From positions 2,938,215 through 3,002,214 of the forward strand of contig NW_004450465.1 in NCBI RefSeq assembly GCF_000321225.1: DNA of 64,000 nucleotides, given 5' to 3'. The notes below the pieces were generated by a model. That model worked only from the letters and a program-made list of their open reading frames with translations. It did not search any database and was not told where the DNA came from. Source of the stretch: Odobenus rosmarus divergens (Eukaryota > Chordata > Mammalia > Carnivora > Odobenidae). Each line of letters starts with the position of its first letter. Position 1 is the first letter of the stretch. Shown in pieces: positions 24,268 to 35,391 of the stretch. Both the position numbers and the translations under genes were made by a program.

Positions 24268-24316
<49 letters not shown>

Positions 24317-24462
24317 GAGGAAAAGCCATATGAGCACACAGTTAAATGGCAGACATCTGCAACCCAACAGGAGGGCTCCCACCAGAACCCATTCATGCTC
24401 GCACCATAATTTCAGACTTCTAGCCTCTAGAACTGTGAAAAAATAAATTTCTGTGGTTTTTT
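24051..24462 (+). mobile_element. MaLR LTR (MLT1A/MST-type) with microsatellite
   Basis: Starts 'tgctagactgcattgtgtcc', then 'aaaattcatatgttgagttcc', 'ccaatgtgatggtatttgg', 'cccttataaggagagatacc' and 'ctctagaactgtgaaaaaat'. This is the MaLR LTR order with its 'aataaa' region. A (TC)n(CA)n expansion interrupts the middle. Confidence 0.9.
24268..24316. repeat. (TC)n(CA)n compound microsatellite
   Basis: A TC run of about 22 bases is followed directly by a CA run of about 27 bases. Confidence 0.97.
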
Positions 24463-25049
24463 TTTTAAAAGACTGAGTGAAAGGACCCAGAAGATGTTTC
24501 ATGTAATACTTGCCCAGAGAGAAAAGCAGAAATTCTGTAGACACTACAAGAAATTCCCCCAAAGATCAAGACAGTGGCACCAGCAGGGCAAGCAGGCATC
24601 TTCCTGCCTTTTCCTTTGTCACTCTTTCTCCCTTTAGCCAAATTTCTCTACAGTTCTATCTCAGATTGATCCCATGTTAGCCCCAACATACCAGCCCCTC
24701 GCAGCTTCGGGATGTGTCATTCATCCACTCTCAGCTGCTCCCACACACCTGCAATTTAGCTGTTAATCCTCCCCTGGCTCCTAGAAGAAACGGAGACACT
24801 CAAGGAGACATACCAATTCTCTTCATCCACATTTACTTTGATATTTAAGTTCCGCAATGTTTGTTTTAGTGGTGCTGCTTCACAAATAGAATTTCAATGT
24901 GCCATATTGGTATTCCTATTTCCTAAACTTGACTCCCGGAGGAAAGGGGTCATGCTATTTCTTAATTACAGACCATGACCACAGTGGGTAACCACTCTAT
25001 TTCTATCTTTTATGTGGTTGACCATACATTGTTAGTCCTAAAGCTGGAC
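24463..25049. other. Unassigned stretch
   Basis: Nothing is recognised between the MaLR LTR and the MIR relic. Confidence 0.4.
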
Positions 25050-25190
25050 TTTGTGATTAGCTTTGAGACTTTGGGAACATTGCTTCTTTTCTCTGTGCCT
25101 CACTGTCATCATCTACAATAAAAAAGGGGGGGTTGATTCGGATGTTGTTTTTTTAAGTCCCTTTCTGCTCTAAGGGTTTGAGTTTCTATC
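25050..25190 (+). mobile_element. MIR-type SINE relic
   Basis: 'gctttgagactttgggaaca', 'tctctgtgcctcactgtca', 'tcatctacaata' and 'ccctttctgctctaaggg' follow the MIR/MIR3 order. Confidence 0.6.
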
Positions 25191-26185
25191 ATTCTTCATA
25201 AAATGTCAAATGTCCTGGATTTGTATTCTCTTTGTTTCCACGAGTCAGTAAGTGTTTTATTGCATTTTTCTAAATAACTATTTCATTAACAAGTATCACT
25301 AATAATGTCTTTGCAATGGGAATATTAATAGATCAGATAGTGGGAGTAAGGCCATGTACCACAGGACATTGGTTATACAATAAAGAAGCCAGGAGAGAGC
25401 CCTCTGGTGACTCCAGAAGGCCGGAAGACAAAGAAAGCTGGAAGGAAAACAGAACATGACACAGCATTGCAAAGGGTTTATGAAGAAAAAGGCACACACA
25501 CACACACACACACACACGTGGAAACAGCTCTTCTCCATGTATAACCCTTTCCACAGCCAACAAAACAAGCAGTGGAAATTTCCAGCATGACAGACAAGCA
25601 GGTCCCAGTCATTAACTCTCTGCTTCCTGAACTTTTGCAAGGCTTCATGGTATTTGTAGGCTACCTCTGACCTTTGCTTTAGAAATTGTAAATTTTCCAT
25701 GTCCTTTTGTCAGCTGAGTGCTCTTTCTCTTTGTTAAATGATGGAAAACTTCCTAATATTTAAGTTCAATTGTTTGTTTCTTATTGAGACTCTACTGAGC
25801 TATATGGACAGATTTTTCAAAAATAACATTTTAAGAACACTAATGGATAGTACCAAATAGCAAATAAAAACATGTGCCCTGTGGCTCTCAGTATTGGTGT
25901 CAGTTTAGAAATGAGAATGTTTATTTTTGAACCAATGAATACACTTGGATAAAACATGCACAATTATTATTCATCCTGCTTCCCCAGTGGGAAATGAAGG
26001 CTCACTGAGATTTCACTGATGGCTTTTTTATTTCCCTCTTTCCAAGCAAATAGCAGCTTGGGAGTGGAAGTGCTCTGAGCTTTGGTTCAAAGAGCTTCTG
26101 ACTTCGGCTGCTACTGTCAAAGCCTTAGGACCAGAAATGGATGAAACTAACAGTTGCCCCAGTACAAACTACTAAACATGGTAAT
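25191..26185. other. Unassigned stretch with (CA)n
   Basis: Includes a pure (CA)n at 25493-25517. A minus-strand open frame of about 133 codons (25299-25700) runs through the CA tract and is not treated as a gene. Confidence 0.4.
25493..25517. repeat. (CA)n microsatellite
   Basis: An uninterrupted CA run of about 25 bases. Confidence 0.95.
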
Positions 26186-26189
26186 GATT

Positions 26190-26395
26190 CAATCCTTACT
26201 GTCTGCCAGGTACTATGCTAAGTCCTTTATAAAGTAGATATATTATTCTCATCCTTGTTTTACATTTGAAGAAACCAGTTTAGAGAAGTCAAGCAGCTTG
26301 CTGGAGATCTTGTAGCTAGTAAGTACAGAATCTGGATTGATTGCAGGTCATGCTAAATCTGGAGACTGAATTCTTAACCTCCTGCTATACTATCT
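26190..26395 (-). mobile_element. MIR SINE, antisense
   Basis: 'ctgccaggtactatgctaag', 'tattctcatccttgtttta', 'agaagtcaagcagcttgc' and 'gtagctagtaagtacagaat' are the reverse of the MIR consensus. Confidence 0.85.
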
Positions 26396-26504
26396 ACTTG
26401 GAAAGCTCTTTTTTTTATCTATCAAGTATGAGATTTTCAGCACTACCCCTGTCCTCCCACACCCCTAATACCATTCAGTTGGGCTACGAATGAGGGTTAA
26501 ACCA

Positions 26505-26890
26505 ACCAAACAATTCAATTCTGTTTAATAAATGTGTCTTGAAATCCTACAATATTTAAGGCACCATGCTAAGCTATGCCATGGGGACTACAGAGATAAA
26601 TAACCAAAGTCACAAAATTTATAGTCTGATGGTAGGGGGAAAATATTCCAACTTATAATTATAGTTGGAATGACAGCTATAAGCAGAATGTGATTGTATG
26701 ATAGAAACAGCAGGAAGGGATTCAGGAGAGCAAGACATACCTTTACATGGGAAGTCTGGGTTGCTTTCAGGGGATTCTTGCACTGGATTTTAAAGGATGG
26801 GTGGGACTTCAAACATTACGATTGCATAGAGAGGGTATTCCAAGGAGAAGAAGCAGCAGGAACAAATGCAGTGGGACACAGCTAGGTCCC
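26505..26890 (-). mobile_element. L2 LINE relic, antisense
   Basis: 'ctgtttaataaatgtgtc', 'ggcaccatgctaagctatgc', 'ggggactacagagataaa' and 'gggtattccaaggagaagaa' follow the antisense L2 3' region over about 380 bases. Confidence 0.65.
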
Positions 26891-27319
26891 TGAGCTTACA
26901 GTTGGGTTATCCTGAGTAGGCCAATAAGGCAGTAACCTACAAAACTATATGGTAGGCTGGTAGAGCCCATCCATGAGAGAAAATGCAATGGTTAGGCAGT
27001 AAAATGCCAGGCTGCTGGAGTCAGGAGGATCTATGAAACTCTCAAATAAAGGTACCCTCAGAAGGCTGGGGCTCAGGGCAGAGTCCCCTCTTCCCATCCA
27101 GAGCCACAGCAGTCTATGAATACCACCCCTGTGTGTGGTGGGCAAAACCACAGAGCCGACCTAGGTGGTAAATCACCTTGGTTCCCAGCAAATAGGCCAC
27201 TGGTGCGCAGGACACACCTGTCCGATATATACACCTGGTTTGGTGTACTGCTGGCAGCTTTTTTGATTGGCCCAGCCTTAGAGATATTGATTTTTAAAAA
27301 AACGTTTAAAAGGAGAGGT

Positions 27320-27687
27320 CCTGTAACGACCGAGCCATCCAGGAGCCCCTGTTGAATCACAGACCTGTACCTCTGAAACAAATAATACATTATATGTTTA
27401 AAAAAAAGAAGAAGAAGAAGAAGATAGCAGGAAGGGAAAAATGAAGGGGGGGAATCGGAGGGGGAGACGAACCATGAGAGACTATGGACTCTGAGAAACA
27501 AACTGAGGGTTCTAGAGGGGAGGGGGTGGGGGGATGGGTTAGCCTGGTGATGGGTATTAAAGAGGGTACGTTCTGCGTGGAGCACTGGGTGTTATACGCA
27601 AACAATGAATCATGGAACACTACATCAAAAACTAATGATGTAATGATGTATGGTGACTAACATAACATAAAAAAAAAATCTTAAAAA
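27320..27687 (+). mobile_element. Composite young L1 3' end
   Basis: Three blocks in series. First is a remnant of an antisense SINE head ('gaccgagccatccaggagcc'). Next is an older L1 3' terminus ('acctgtacctctgaaac ... aatacattatatg') with a short A run and (GAA)n. Last is the newer carnivore L1 3' UTR ('gagagactatggactctg', 'gggtggggggatgggtt', 'gagcactgggtgttatacg'). One 12-base TSD 'aaaaggagaggt' (27308-27319 and 27688-27699) brackets all three. This argues for a single 5'-truncated insertion of a composite 3' UTR. Confidence 0.88.
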
Positions 27688-27703
27688 AAAAGGAGAGGTT
27701 CCT

Positions 27704-29479
27704 TTTAAGGTGATCACAATATCCTGAAGCAAAGGAACCTTATATAGTTAAATTTTTTTATTATTTGTAGTTTGTTGTATATATTTATGCTCAATTTACC
27801 GTTCATAAACTGCTTATAGTTAATTCCATTAATGCATAGTTTGCTTTTTGAAATAATTTTTCTTGATGTCTTCATAGAGTCCCAAGTTAAAGAATCTCTT
27901 GAGTGGAAGAAATGGAATTGTATTTACTCATATGTTCTTTTAAAAGGTCTGGGATAATTCATAAGAACATAACAAAAGCAGTTAGCTGATGGGTTTTGGG
28001 GAAGGGGTGATGCAGAGAGGAAAAACTATGGAGATGACAGAGAACAGGATTTACTTTTCACTGATTATCTTTTATATTTGTTCTTGTTTGACTCATGTGA
28101 ATGTAGTATCTCTGAACAAAAGTAACCAAATAAACCAATAAAAGAACTTCAAATAACCCTATATTTTTGGGAAAATGCATAGACTATCTCTGGAAGGAGG
28201 ACACCAAAGAAACTGATCACAAAAGTCATCTCCAAGGAGAACAGAGTGGCCAGGGGCAGGAAAAGGAAGGAGGCTTACTCTACTCCCTCACCTGTGAATA
28301 CTGTGACATGGACCTTCGCAGAACCTGTTCCTCATACTGGAAATGCTTCTTGGCCTAAAGAAATAATGTCTCCTTGGAATGGCTAATGCCTAAACTCTCA
28401 TAATTTGAGTTTCACTTATTTTAGAAATGGTTTCCTTCTGGTTTTTCTAGGAAGAATCACAGCTTTGGTGACCATTTCCAGCCTAGCAAACATGTCAATG
28501 TCATAGTGGAACAATTCCAAGGAAAACAGAACTAACAACAAGAAATCCCTCCCCCTTCCCCTTTAAAAAAAATTTTTTTGGGGAGAAGAAGAAAAGAAAA
28601 AGTCTTAGAAAAGGTTTGCATTATATTCTTTTGTCTTTCAATTTTCCAGGTTTCTCCCAACCCCCACGTGAACATCTCCAAGCATTCGTGTGAAATAGTT
28701 TATTTGATGCTTTTCAGGATAGGGTTTAGAGCAGTATGGAAGGAGTAGAGGTCAGCAGACTCTGGGGAGAGGAAGGGGCCCTTCTGAGATACAACGTGTG
28801 AAAAGGGGAGGGGTTTACCTTGGGTCAAATCAACTGTACTGTTCTGAGAACAGTGTTTAACTAGAAAACAAGTGTACTCACTTCTTTGGGCAATAATGCA
28901 GGAAAAACCTGTGTGTGTTACAGGGTGGGAGGGCAGTTGGGTGAAGGGGGAGCTGTTCTTACTGGCAGGTGGGGAATGCTGCTGTAAACAAGCCCCTGGT
29001 CCAGGAGGAAGGAAGTGGCTATCAGAGAGTTAGTAATGATCAAAGTTGCCCAGGAACATCCTTGTGCCTGAGATGAAGTTCACATTACCTTAAATATCTA
29101 AGAATATACATTTTTCTCAAATACTAGATGGTCTTATTCTTTCGTCCAGGAACTAAAGAAGGTGGCTAAAAATTGTGAATTCCTCTAAAGGCTCAGATTT
29201 CCTAACTGGCAAAGGAATTCATACCTTCAACAAAATATGCTGGGTTTCTTTTTGAGGGACTTAAATTTACACAAGGGAATGATAAGGGGGAAATGTAAAA
29301 AACAAGCCTAGGTTGAGTGATCGGACATATTTTTTTTTTGGATTGCAAAGTTTAATAGCTTGAAAAACAATTTCTAACTTCAGTTTTGTGCATAGGCATG
29401 GTTTTGTGATTTCTCTCTCTATGGCTGAAGCAATATGAAAATGCAACTTTCATCTGGTCACTGATCCTGATCAGGGAGC
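27704..29479. other. Unassigned stretch
   Basis: About 1.8 kb with no recognised gene or repeat family. AT-rich at the left, with scattered short A or T runs. Confidence 0.4.
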
Positions 29480-29790
29480 TCTAAAGGTTCTCTATTTCCT
29501 ACTAAATCAAGCTCACTGCCCTTCCTTGCTTGCAGTGTTTTCTGCAATATGGTCCTGAATGTACTCAGCCTCACTTCCATGACGCCACAGCAAGCCACCC
29601 CTGCTCTATTTAGTTTTGGTTTCTTCAGTCTCCAGAAAACATACTTTCTCCCATCTCCCACTCACATCCTCCTCTTGCCTGCTGACCTGTCCACTTCCTT
29701 CCTTCAAGAACCAAGCCAAATTCAAATTTCCATGAAGATGGTCTTAAGTGGCAAAGCCTTTGTTGGTCTCTCTTCTGAATAGCACATGGC
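29480..29790 (+). mobile_element. Possible L2 relic
   Basis: 'cctgaatgtactcagcctc', 'ttccttccttcaagaaccaag' and neighbouring strings are in L2-like order, but the match is weak and boundaries are uncertain. Confidence 0.3.
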
Positions 29791-29892
29791 TTATGCAGCC
29801 GTGGGACTAAGCCATGTCTACTTCTAGGCTTAGTCCCATGGCTAAGTCTAAGCCATGTCTACTTATGGGACTAAGCCATGTCTACTTCTAGG
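29784..29892. repeat. Small minisatellite with inverted units
   Basis: 'ctaagccatgtctactt' occurs three times in direct order (29807-29823, 29848-29864 and 29871-29887). The 26-base context recurs exactly at 29803-29828 and 29867-29892. Inverted pieces sit in the same interval: 'acatggctta' at 29784-29793 against 'taagccatgt' at 29808-29817, and 'cttagtccc' near 29829. The block can fold into hairpins. Confidence 0.85.
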
Positions 29893-30315
29893 ATTCTGAC
29901 ATATCTGTGTTGACAGGTGAACAGGTCTATTTGCATGAAATGAAAAGATGCTGCCCAAGACAACAGGGCTGGAGCCTCCTGGTAAAGACACATCCAAGTT
30001 AGAGTCAAGGTGGGCAGACAAGGTTGGCTAAACCTTTGGCTTCAGAGGGAAGAAGCAATGCTGGGTACTTCATAGTGTTTGTCATTCACATTTTCTTCTG
30101 CCCCCGTGCCACCTTCATTGGGATTCCATTAATAGAGTGTGAAATGAACAGTGAAGAAAGGCATTCAGGTGAAGTTTCTCATTTGAATCCCAGTGTTGTG
30201 GCATTTTGAGCACGCGAGGCCATCCTATCAATTCCTTAGGGAGATGGTCGTACCTGGTGAAAGCTGGCAGTGCCCATAAGGAAGGGTTGCCAGATAAAAT
30301 ATTGGGTGCCCTATT
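29893..30315. other. Unassigned stretch
   Basis: Nothing is recognised. Confidence 0.35.
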
Positions 30316-30330
30316 AAATGTGAATTTCAG

Positions 30331-30551
30331 GGGTGTCTGGGTGGCTGCTTTGATTAAGTGTCCGACTCTTGATTTCCACTCAGGTCATAATCTCAGGGTC
30401 ATGAGATCGAGCCCCACGTCGGGCTCCACACTCAGCAGAGAGTCTGCTTGAGATTCTCTCTCTCTTCCTCTCCCCCGACCCTCCCCATCACTAATGCTAA
30501 ATAAGTAAATAAGTAAGTAAGTAAGTAAATAAATAAATAAAATCTTGAAAA
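30331..30551 (+). mobile_element. CAN-SINE, older subtype, sense
   Basis: Sense SINE of a different body type: 'gtccgactcttgatttcc', 'tctcagggtcatgagatcg', 'agtctgcttgagattctc' and a tail of (AAGT/AAAT)n. The 15-base TSD 'aaatgtgaatttcag' is at 30316-30330 and 30552-30566 (perfect). Confidence 0.97.
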
Positions 30552-30566
30552 AAATGTGAATTTCAG

Positions 30567-31231
30567 ATAAGCAAGAAATAGCTTTTTAGTATATCTCATG
30601 TAACATTTGGGGCATATTTATACTAAAAATTATTTGTTGTTTATCAAATTCAATTTTAACTGGGTGTCCTGTATTTTCATTGGTAAATGTAGCAACCCTA
30701 CTAAGAGGGACAGTGGTGCCTGAAAAAGGATAAAATGTCCACTGGGGCTCAATAGAGTCTAGAGGAAGGAATCCAGATATGACAACTAGGCAGTTGGCTT
30801 GCTTCTTTTTCTGAATAAAAAGACAAAGCATTGAGAAGAGAAAGCCTTTTGACCCTTCCACTTGCTTCATGTCTTTGAATTACTCATGATGCCTGGAGTG
30901 ATGACAGCCATCGAGAGCTCCTGGACTGTAAGTAGGAGGATGAAAAGCCAAGATGCCATGGAGGGTGAAGCAAAAGGTTGCAAAGAGCATCGGTCTTTTA
31001 AGACATTGTTGAGCTTCATCCAAGGAGGTTCAACCTTCCCTGAGATAACTTTGGGTTGGATCAATACTTGGATAACTTTCAAATTCTATTAGGAAGAAAG
31101 AAGGCGGAAATGGATGCTGGGTAGGTTAGCAACAATGTCACTAACAATGTAACCAGCAACCACGTGGATAGTCCTTCTGTAGACATTGTTTCTTTAGGCC
31201 TTGATTACTGACCAAAGAACAGTAGGATTTT
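30567..31231. other. Unassigned stretch
   Basis: No recognised gene or repeat. Confidence 0.35.
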
Positions 31232-31245
31232 AAATATAGGTACAG

Positions 31246-31440
31246 GAGCGCCTGGGTGGCTCAGTTGGTTAAGCGACTGCCTTCGGCTCAGGTCATGATC
31301 CTGGAGTCTCTGGGATCGAGTCCCGCATCGGGCTCCCTGCTCAGCAGGGAGTCTGCTTCTCCTTCTGACCCTCCCCCCTCTCATGTGCTCTCTCTCTCTC
31401 ATTCTCTCTCTCAAATAAATAAATAAAATCTTAAAATAAT
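31246..31440 (+). mobile_element. CAN-SINE, sense
   Basis: Sense SINE of the 'aagcgactgccttcggct' / 'gcttctccttctgaccct' body type, with (CT)n and an (AAAT)n tail. The 14-base TSD 'aaatataggtacag' is at 31232-31245 and 31441-31454 (perfect). Confidence 0.97.
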
Positions 31441-31844
31441 AAATATAGGTACAGAAATTAGAAGTCTAGGAAGAAAAAGAAGATAGGAAGTATAATGCAG
31501 TAAATGTGCTGGTATTCCCCTTTCCTCATTTTTTTGTGTTTAATAGACTACCAGTGTGGTTGAATGTCAAGCATAGCTGACATGGTTAAAAAAATTAAAT
31601 GATTAACTTATTCCCTATAAGATCCCTGCTCATATATTCTTCCTTCATCCACACAGGGCTACTTGATTCCCTATCACCATCACTCCCATCTCCTCTTGTA
31701 TGTACATCCCTACCTCAGTCACTGGAAAATATCTTTTCAGTAGTCAGGGAGAATTTAGGACCCATAGCAGACTCAATAGCCCAAGTGTAGTCAACTTTGC
31801 TATTTATCAGTCATTCTCTGAACTCATACTAAGCTTTGTGTCTG

Positions 31845-31955
31845 ACCGCCTACCTCTAGAATTCTGAGAGTTGTGGAAAAATTCGTGTTTTTGTTGCTTA
31901 AGACACTGTCAAGTGTTCTATTACCTGTAGACAGAAGCATCCCTAGCTGATAGAG
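31845..31955 (+). mobile_element. Possible MaLR LTR 3' end
   Basis: 'cctctagaattctgagag' and 'ttgttgcttaagacactgtc' followed by 'ctagctgatag' resemble the 3' end of an MLT1 LTR. The upstream part is not recognisable. Confidence 0.4.
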
Positions 31956-32744
31956 AAGCTGTCAAGTTCTTGTTCATGAGCATAAGTGAGACACCCTTTA
32001 CCAACTTTCAGAAATGTTCAGGGGAAGCTTTCCAGGAAAGTAGAGTCCTAAATTATCAGGTAATGGAGAGAGCCAACCAAATATGGGTTACACTTGGCAT
32101 CTCTATCAAAAAGTTGATACTGGATCTGAGTGAGCATCAAGCCTCCACGAGGACTTCAGCTCCTGAGAGCTCAGAGACTTTCTTTTTTATTCCCATCCCT
32201 CAACTGCATGACTCAATACACATTTATTAATTGACTAATTAAAGAATTTAATTGATTTATGGAGGATTTCCAACTTAATCTAAACCTGGGAGGGAGGATT
32301 TGAAAAGTGGTGTGGAGAAAGAATACTGTGGGTTAGGAGATGTAAGAACAGAGGTCCTGGAACTGGTCACTAGCATAGCATGTTTGGTGCCTGAGGATTA
32401 GATCCCCTGAAAAGGATTAGTAAGAGTTTTATAACTGGGAGGACCAAATGTTACTGCTGGATACATTGCTAGGTATTTGGGGCTGGTGCAATCGATCACT
32501 AGGAACCTAGGAATCACTGGGACTAGTGGAGAAATGCAAGGACAGAGATATCTTAGGGAAGTTCATTAGTCAGGAGCCTGTAAGACCTAGTGAAAGAAAG
32601 ACATTGGTAACTAGAAAGGCAGTTAGGGGGTTCTTAAAGTGACCGAGGAATGGATTATACTGGTGATAAGGAAGCAGGTGGGAAAAAAGTGAATCCTAGA
32701 AATAGTTTGGTTGAAGAGCTGACAGAAGGCAAGAGAAAAAAAAT
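31956..32744. other. Unassigned stretch
   Basis: No gene or confident repeat. It is purine-biased between about 32400 and 32740. Confidence 0.35.
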
Positions 32745-32880
32745 GCTAACATTTACTTGGTGCCTACTTCATGCCAAGCATTTCACATACACTGCCCCAT
32801 TTAGTGAGCTGTATTATTATACTCTCCGTCCAGTGGGGGGGGGGACCCAATCTGTAAACATGTAACAATTTTACAGAGGG
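32745..32880 (-). mobile_element. MIR SINE, antisense
   Basis: 'acatttacttggtgcctac', 'atgccaagcatttcacatac', 'ctgtattattatactctcc' and 'aattttacagaggg' are in antisense MIR order. A run of 11 G lies near 32836. Confidence 0.65.
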
Positions 32881-33180
32881 ACAATAGTTCTAATAGAAGT
32901 ATATATGAGAAAGCTATTTGGGTATCTAGGAAAGAGGCATGGACCCAAGGAATGTCTTGAAAGATGCATGAAAATTTAACAGAAAAGTCAAAGGAGAACA
33001 TTCCAGACAGATGGATGGTATGTGCATAGCCATATCTTTGGCAAAATCTTTGCATGTGGTGTCTTCTGGAGAATTCATTAGTACCAAGATATCTCAAATA
33101 TCTCTGAGATATTTGAGTGAAATATTTGCAGGCCAGGACAGAGGGGCTTTTTGGGACCTTTAAATAATACCTGCCAACTT
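32881..33180 (-). mobile_element. L2 LINE relic, antisense (weak)
   Basis: 'gaacattccagacagatgg', 'tttgcatgtggtgtcttctg' and 'ggccaggacagaggggctt' resemble the middle of an antisense L2 3' region. The longest gap-free open frame of the window (minus, 32801-33415) runs through here and the MIR, so it is not counted as a gene. Confidence 0.4.
33093..33117. repeat. Perfect inverted repeat, 12-bp arms
   Basis: 'ctcaaatatctc' and 'gagatatttgag' are separated by one base. All 12 positions pair. Confidence 0.98.
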
Positions 33181-34004
33181 GGCATCTTAGAAAAACTATA
33201 GCTGTAGCCAGTAGTGGAAACATCTCCAGAGATTTCTGCTGGAAATAATGCTCCATGATGTGATGATGCAAGAAGGTGGGAGAGTATTGAAGTTCTTCCA
33301 TGTCCTTCATTTCTCCACCCTTCCCAGGATTCTCCAGGGCCACCTGCCTCTCCCCATGACCCCCAACCCAACCTGTTTTCCTGTCCACGCTAAGGGCTAC
33401 ACATATTCTGAGCACAAAGAGCTAGGCAGCATCCTCTATGTCCCTCATCTATTTGCTCTTGGGGCTGACTTCGCAGCCTGCTCCTCTGTCCCCTTCCTGA
33501 ATATTGAAGACCACCCTTCTCATGATGCCCTGTGGCTGTGGCTTTCTGACATTTGGTCTGGAGCCCCTGGGCCATGACAGCAGAGACCTCCTGTTCAAAC
33601 CCTCCAGGATTCAGGGCATTGCTTGTCTTTTGGTTTTTGTTTTTTGTTTTTTCCTCTCTCTCTGCTGTCCTTGGAGATAGGCAGGAGACCTCAGATAACC
33701 CTAATATCGGGAGGGATCATCTCCATTTCAAAAAACAAATGCTCTCGTTCTGGGAGAGTTGGGTGGGCTGGCTACAGATGCACTCCCTGTCACGTCCCCT
33801 TACTTGACCAGTTGGACCCTTGCTGTGTCGCATTTGGGGAAGATAAGGAGTCTTCTACAATTTGTTCAAAAAGTTAGCAAAGGCTTCCATTTTCTACTCT
33901 AATTCTGCTGCCACTTCAAACCTATTTTTCAAAACATCATGAATATTAACATTCTCTTCATATTACTCTTCCTTCAAATAATTTCTAAGGAATGTGCCCA
34001 AGTG
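33181..34004. other. Unassigned stretch
   Basis: A plus-strand open frame of 109 codons (33248-33577) has no recognised domain. No repeat family is assigned. Confidence 0.35.
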
Positions 34005-34147
34005 GCACAGGAGTAGGAGTCGGGAGAGTCAGAAGTCTACAGACCTCACTTTTGGGTTGAATTCAGCCTCTATCCCTCCATTCTATACCCTTGAGCAAGA
34101 CATGACTTTTTCAAACCTTATTTTCCCCATTTGTTAAAGAGATGCAA
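34005..34147 (+). mobile_element. MIR SINE, interrupted by L1
   Basis: 'cacaggagtaggagtcggg', 'gcaagacatgacttttt' and 'ttttccccatttgttaa' follow MIR. It is cut at 34147 by the L1 insertion and may continue after 35391. Confidence 0.6.
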
Positions 34148-35391
34148 TGGAAAAAAGATAGTCTCTTCAATAAATGGTGCTGGGAAAATTGGACAACTAT
34201 GTACAGAAGAATGAAACTCGACCATTCTCTAACACCATACACAAAGATAAACTCAAAATGGATGAAAGACCTCAATGTGAGACAGGAATCCATCAAAATG
34301 CTAGAGGAGAACATAGGCAGTAACCTCTTTGANNNNNNNNNNNNNNNNNNNNNNNNNNNNNNNNNNNNNNNNNNNNNNNNNNNNNNNNNNNNNNNNNNNN
34401 NNNNNNNNNNNNNNNNNNNNNNNNNNNNNNNNNNNNNNNNNNNNNNNNNNNNNNNNNNNNNNNNNNNNNNNNNNNNNNNNNNNNNNNNNNNNNNNNNNNN
34501 NNNNNNNNNNNNNNNNNNNNNNNNNNNNNNNNNNNNNNNNNNNNNNNNNNNNNNNNNNNNNNNNNNNNNNNNNNNNNNNNNNNNNNNNNNNNNNNNNNNN
34601 NNNNNNNNNNNNNNNNNNNNNNNNNNNNNNNNNNNNNNNNNNNNNNNNNNNNNNNNNNNNNNNNNNNNNNNNNNNNNNNNNNNNNNNNNNNNNNNNNNNN
34701 NNNNNNNNNNNNNNNNNNNNNNNNNNNNNNNNNNNNNNNNNNNNNNNNNNNNNNNNNNNNNNNNNNNNNNNNNNNNNNNNNNNNNNNNNNNNNNNNNNNN
34801 NNNNNNNNNNNNNNNNNNNNNNNNNNNNNNNNNNNNNNNNNNNNNNNNNNNNNNNNNNNNNNNNNNNNNNNNNNNNNNNNNNNNNNNNNNNNNNNNNNNN
34901 NNNNNNNNNNNNNNNNNNNNNNNNNNNNNNNNNNNNNNNNNNNNNNNNNNNNNNNNNNNNNNNNNNNNNNNNNNNNNNNNNNNNNNNNNNNNNNNNNNNN
35001 NNNNNNNNNNNNNNNNNNNNNNNNNNNNNNNNNNNNNNNNNNNNNNNNNNNNNNNNNNNNNNNNNNNNNNNNNNNNNNNNNNNNNNNNNNNNNNNNNNNN
35101 NNNNNNNNNNNNNNNNNNNNNNNNNNNNNNNNNNNNNNNNNNNNNNNNNNNNNNNNNNNNNNNNNNNNNNNNNNNNNNNNNNNNNNNNNNNNNNNNNNNN
35201 NNNNNNNNNNNNNNNNNNNNNNNNNNNNNNNNNNNNNNNNNNNNNNNNNNNNNNNNNNNNNNNNNNNNNNNNNNNNNAAGGAGGGCACGTACTGCATGGA
35301 GCACTGGGTGTTATATGAAAACAATGAATCATGGAACACTACATCAAAAATTAATGATGTATGGTGACTAACGTAACATAATAAAATTTAA
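34148..35391 (+). mobile_element. Recent 5'-truncated L1 containing the assembly gap
   Basis: Left of the gap is ORF2 C-terminal sequence ('tcaataaatggtgctgggaa', 'agacaggaatccatcaaaat'). Right of it is the young 3' UTR ('gagcactgggtgttatatg', 'catggaacactacatcaaaa') and the tail. The 12-base TSD 'aaagagatgcaa' is at 34136-34147 and 35392-35403 (perfect), so both flanks belong to one insertion. Open frames spanning the N run are artefacts. Confidence 0.95.
34333..35277. other. Assembly gap (945 N)
   Basis: A continuous run of N. It is wholly inside the L1 copy at 34148-35391, so no unique sequence is likely to be missing. Confidence 0.99.

Noticed and set aside
24158..24562. 134-codon minus-strand frame
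   Set aside because: It is the reverse translation of a MaLR LTR with a (TC)n(CA)n microsatellite.
25299..25700. 133-codon minus-strand frame with a plausible-looking N-terminus
   Set aside because: It runs through the (CA)n tract, giving poly(Val-Cys), and has no recognised domain. The N-terminal 30 residues alone are too little to support a gene.
27073..27585. 170-codon minus-strand frame
   Set aside because: Its first half is the reverse complement of the L1 3' UTR.
32801..33415. 204-codon minus-strand open frame, the longest without N
   Set aside because: It crosses an antisense MIR (including a G run) and L2-like sequence. No domain or motif is recognisable, and a frame of this length is expected by chance in 64 kb.
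33248..33577. 109-codon plus-strand frame
   Set aside because: No start context, domain or splice structure stands out. It is similar in length to other chance frames here.
34111..35371. Several 330-409-codon frames on both strands
   Set aside because: They are created by the run of N in the assembly gap. The flanks are L1.
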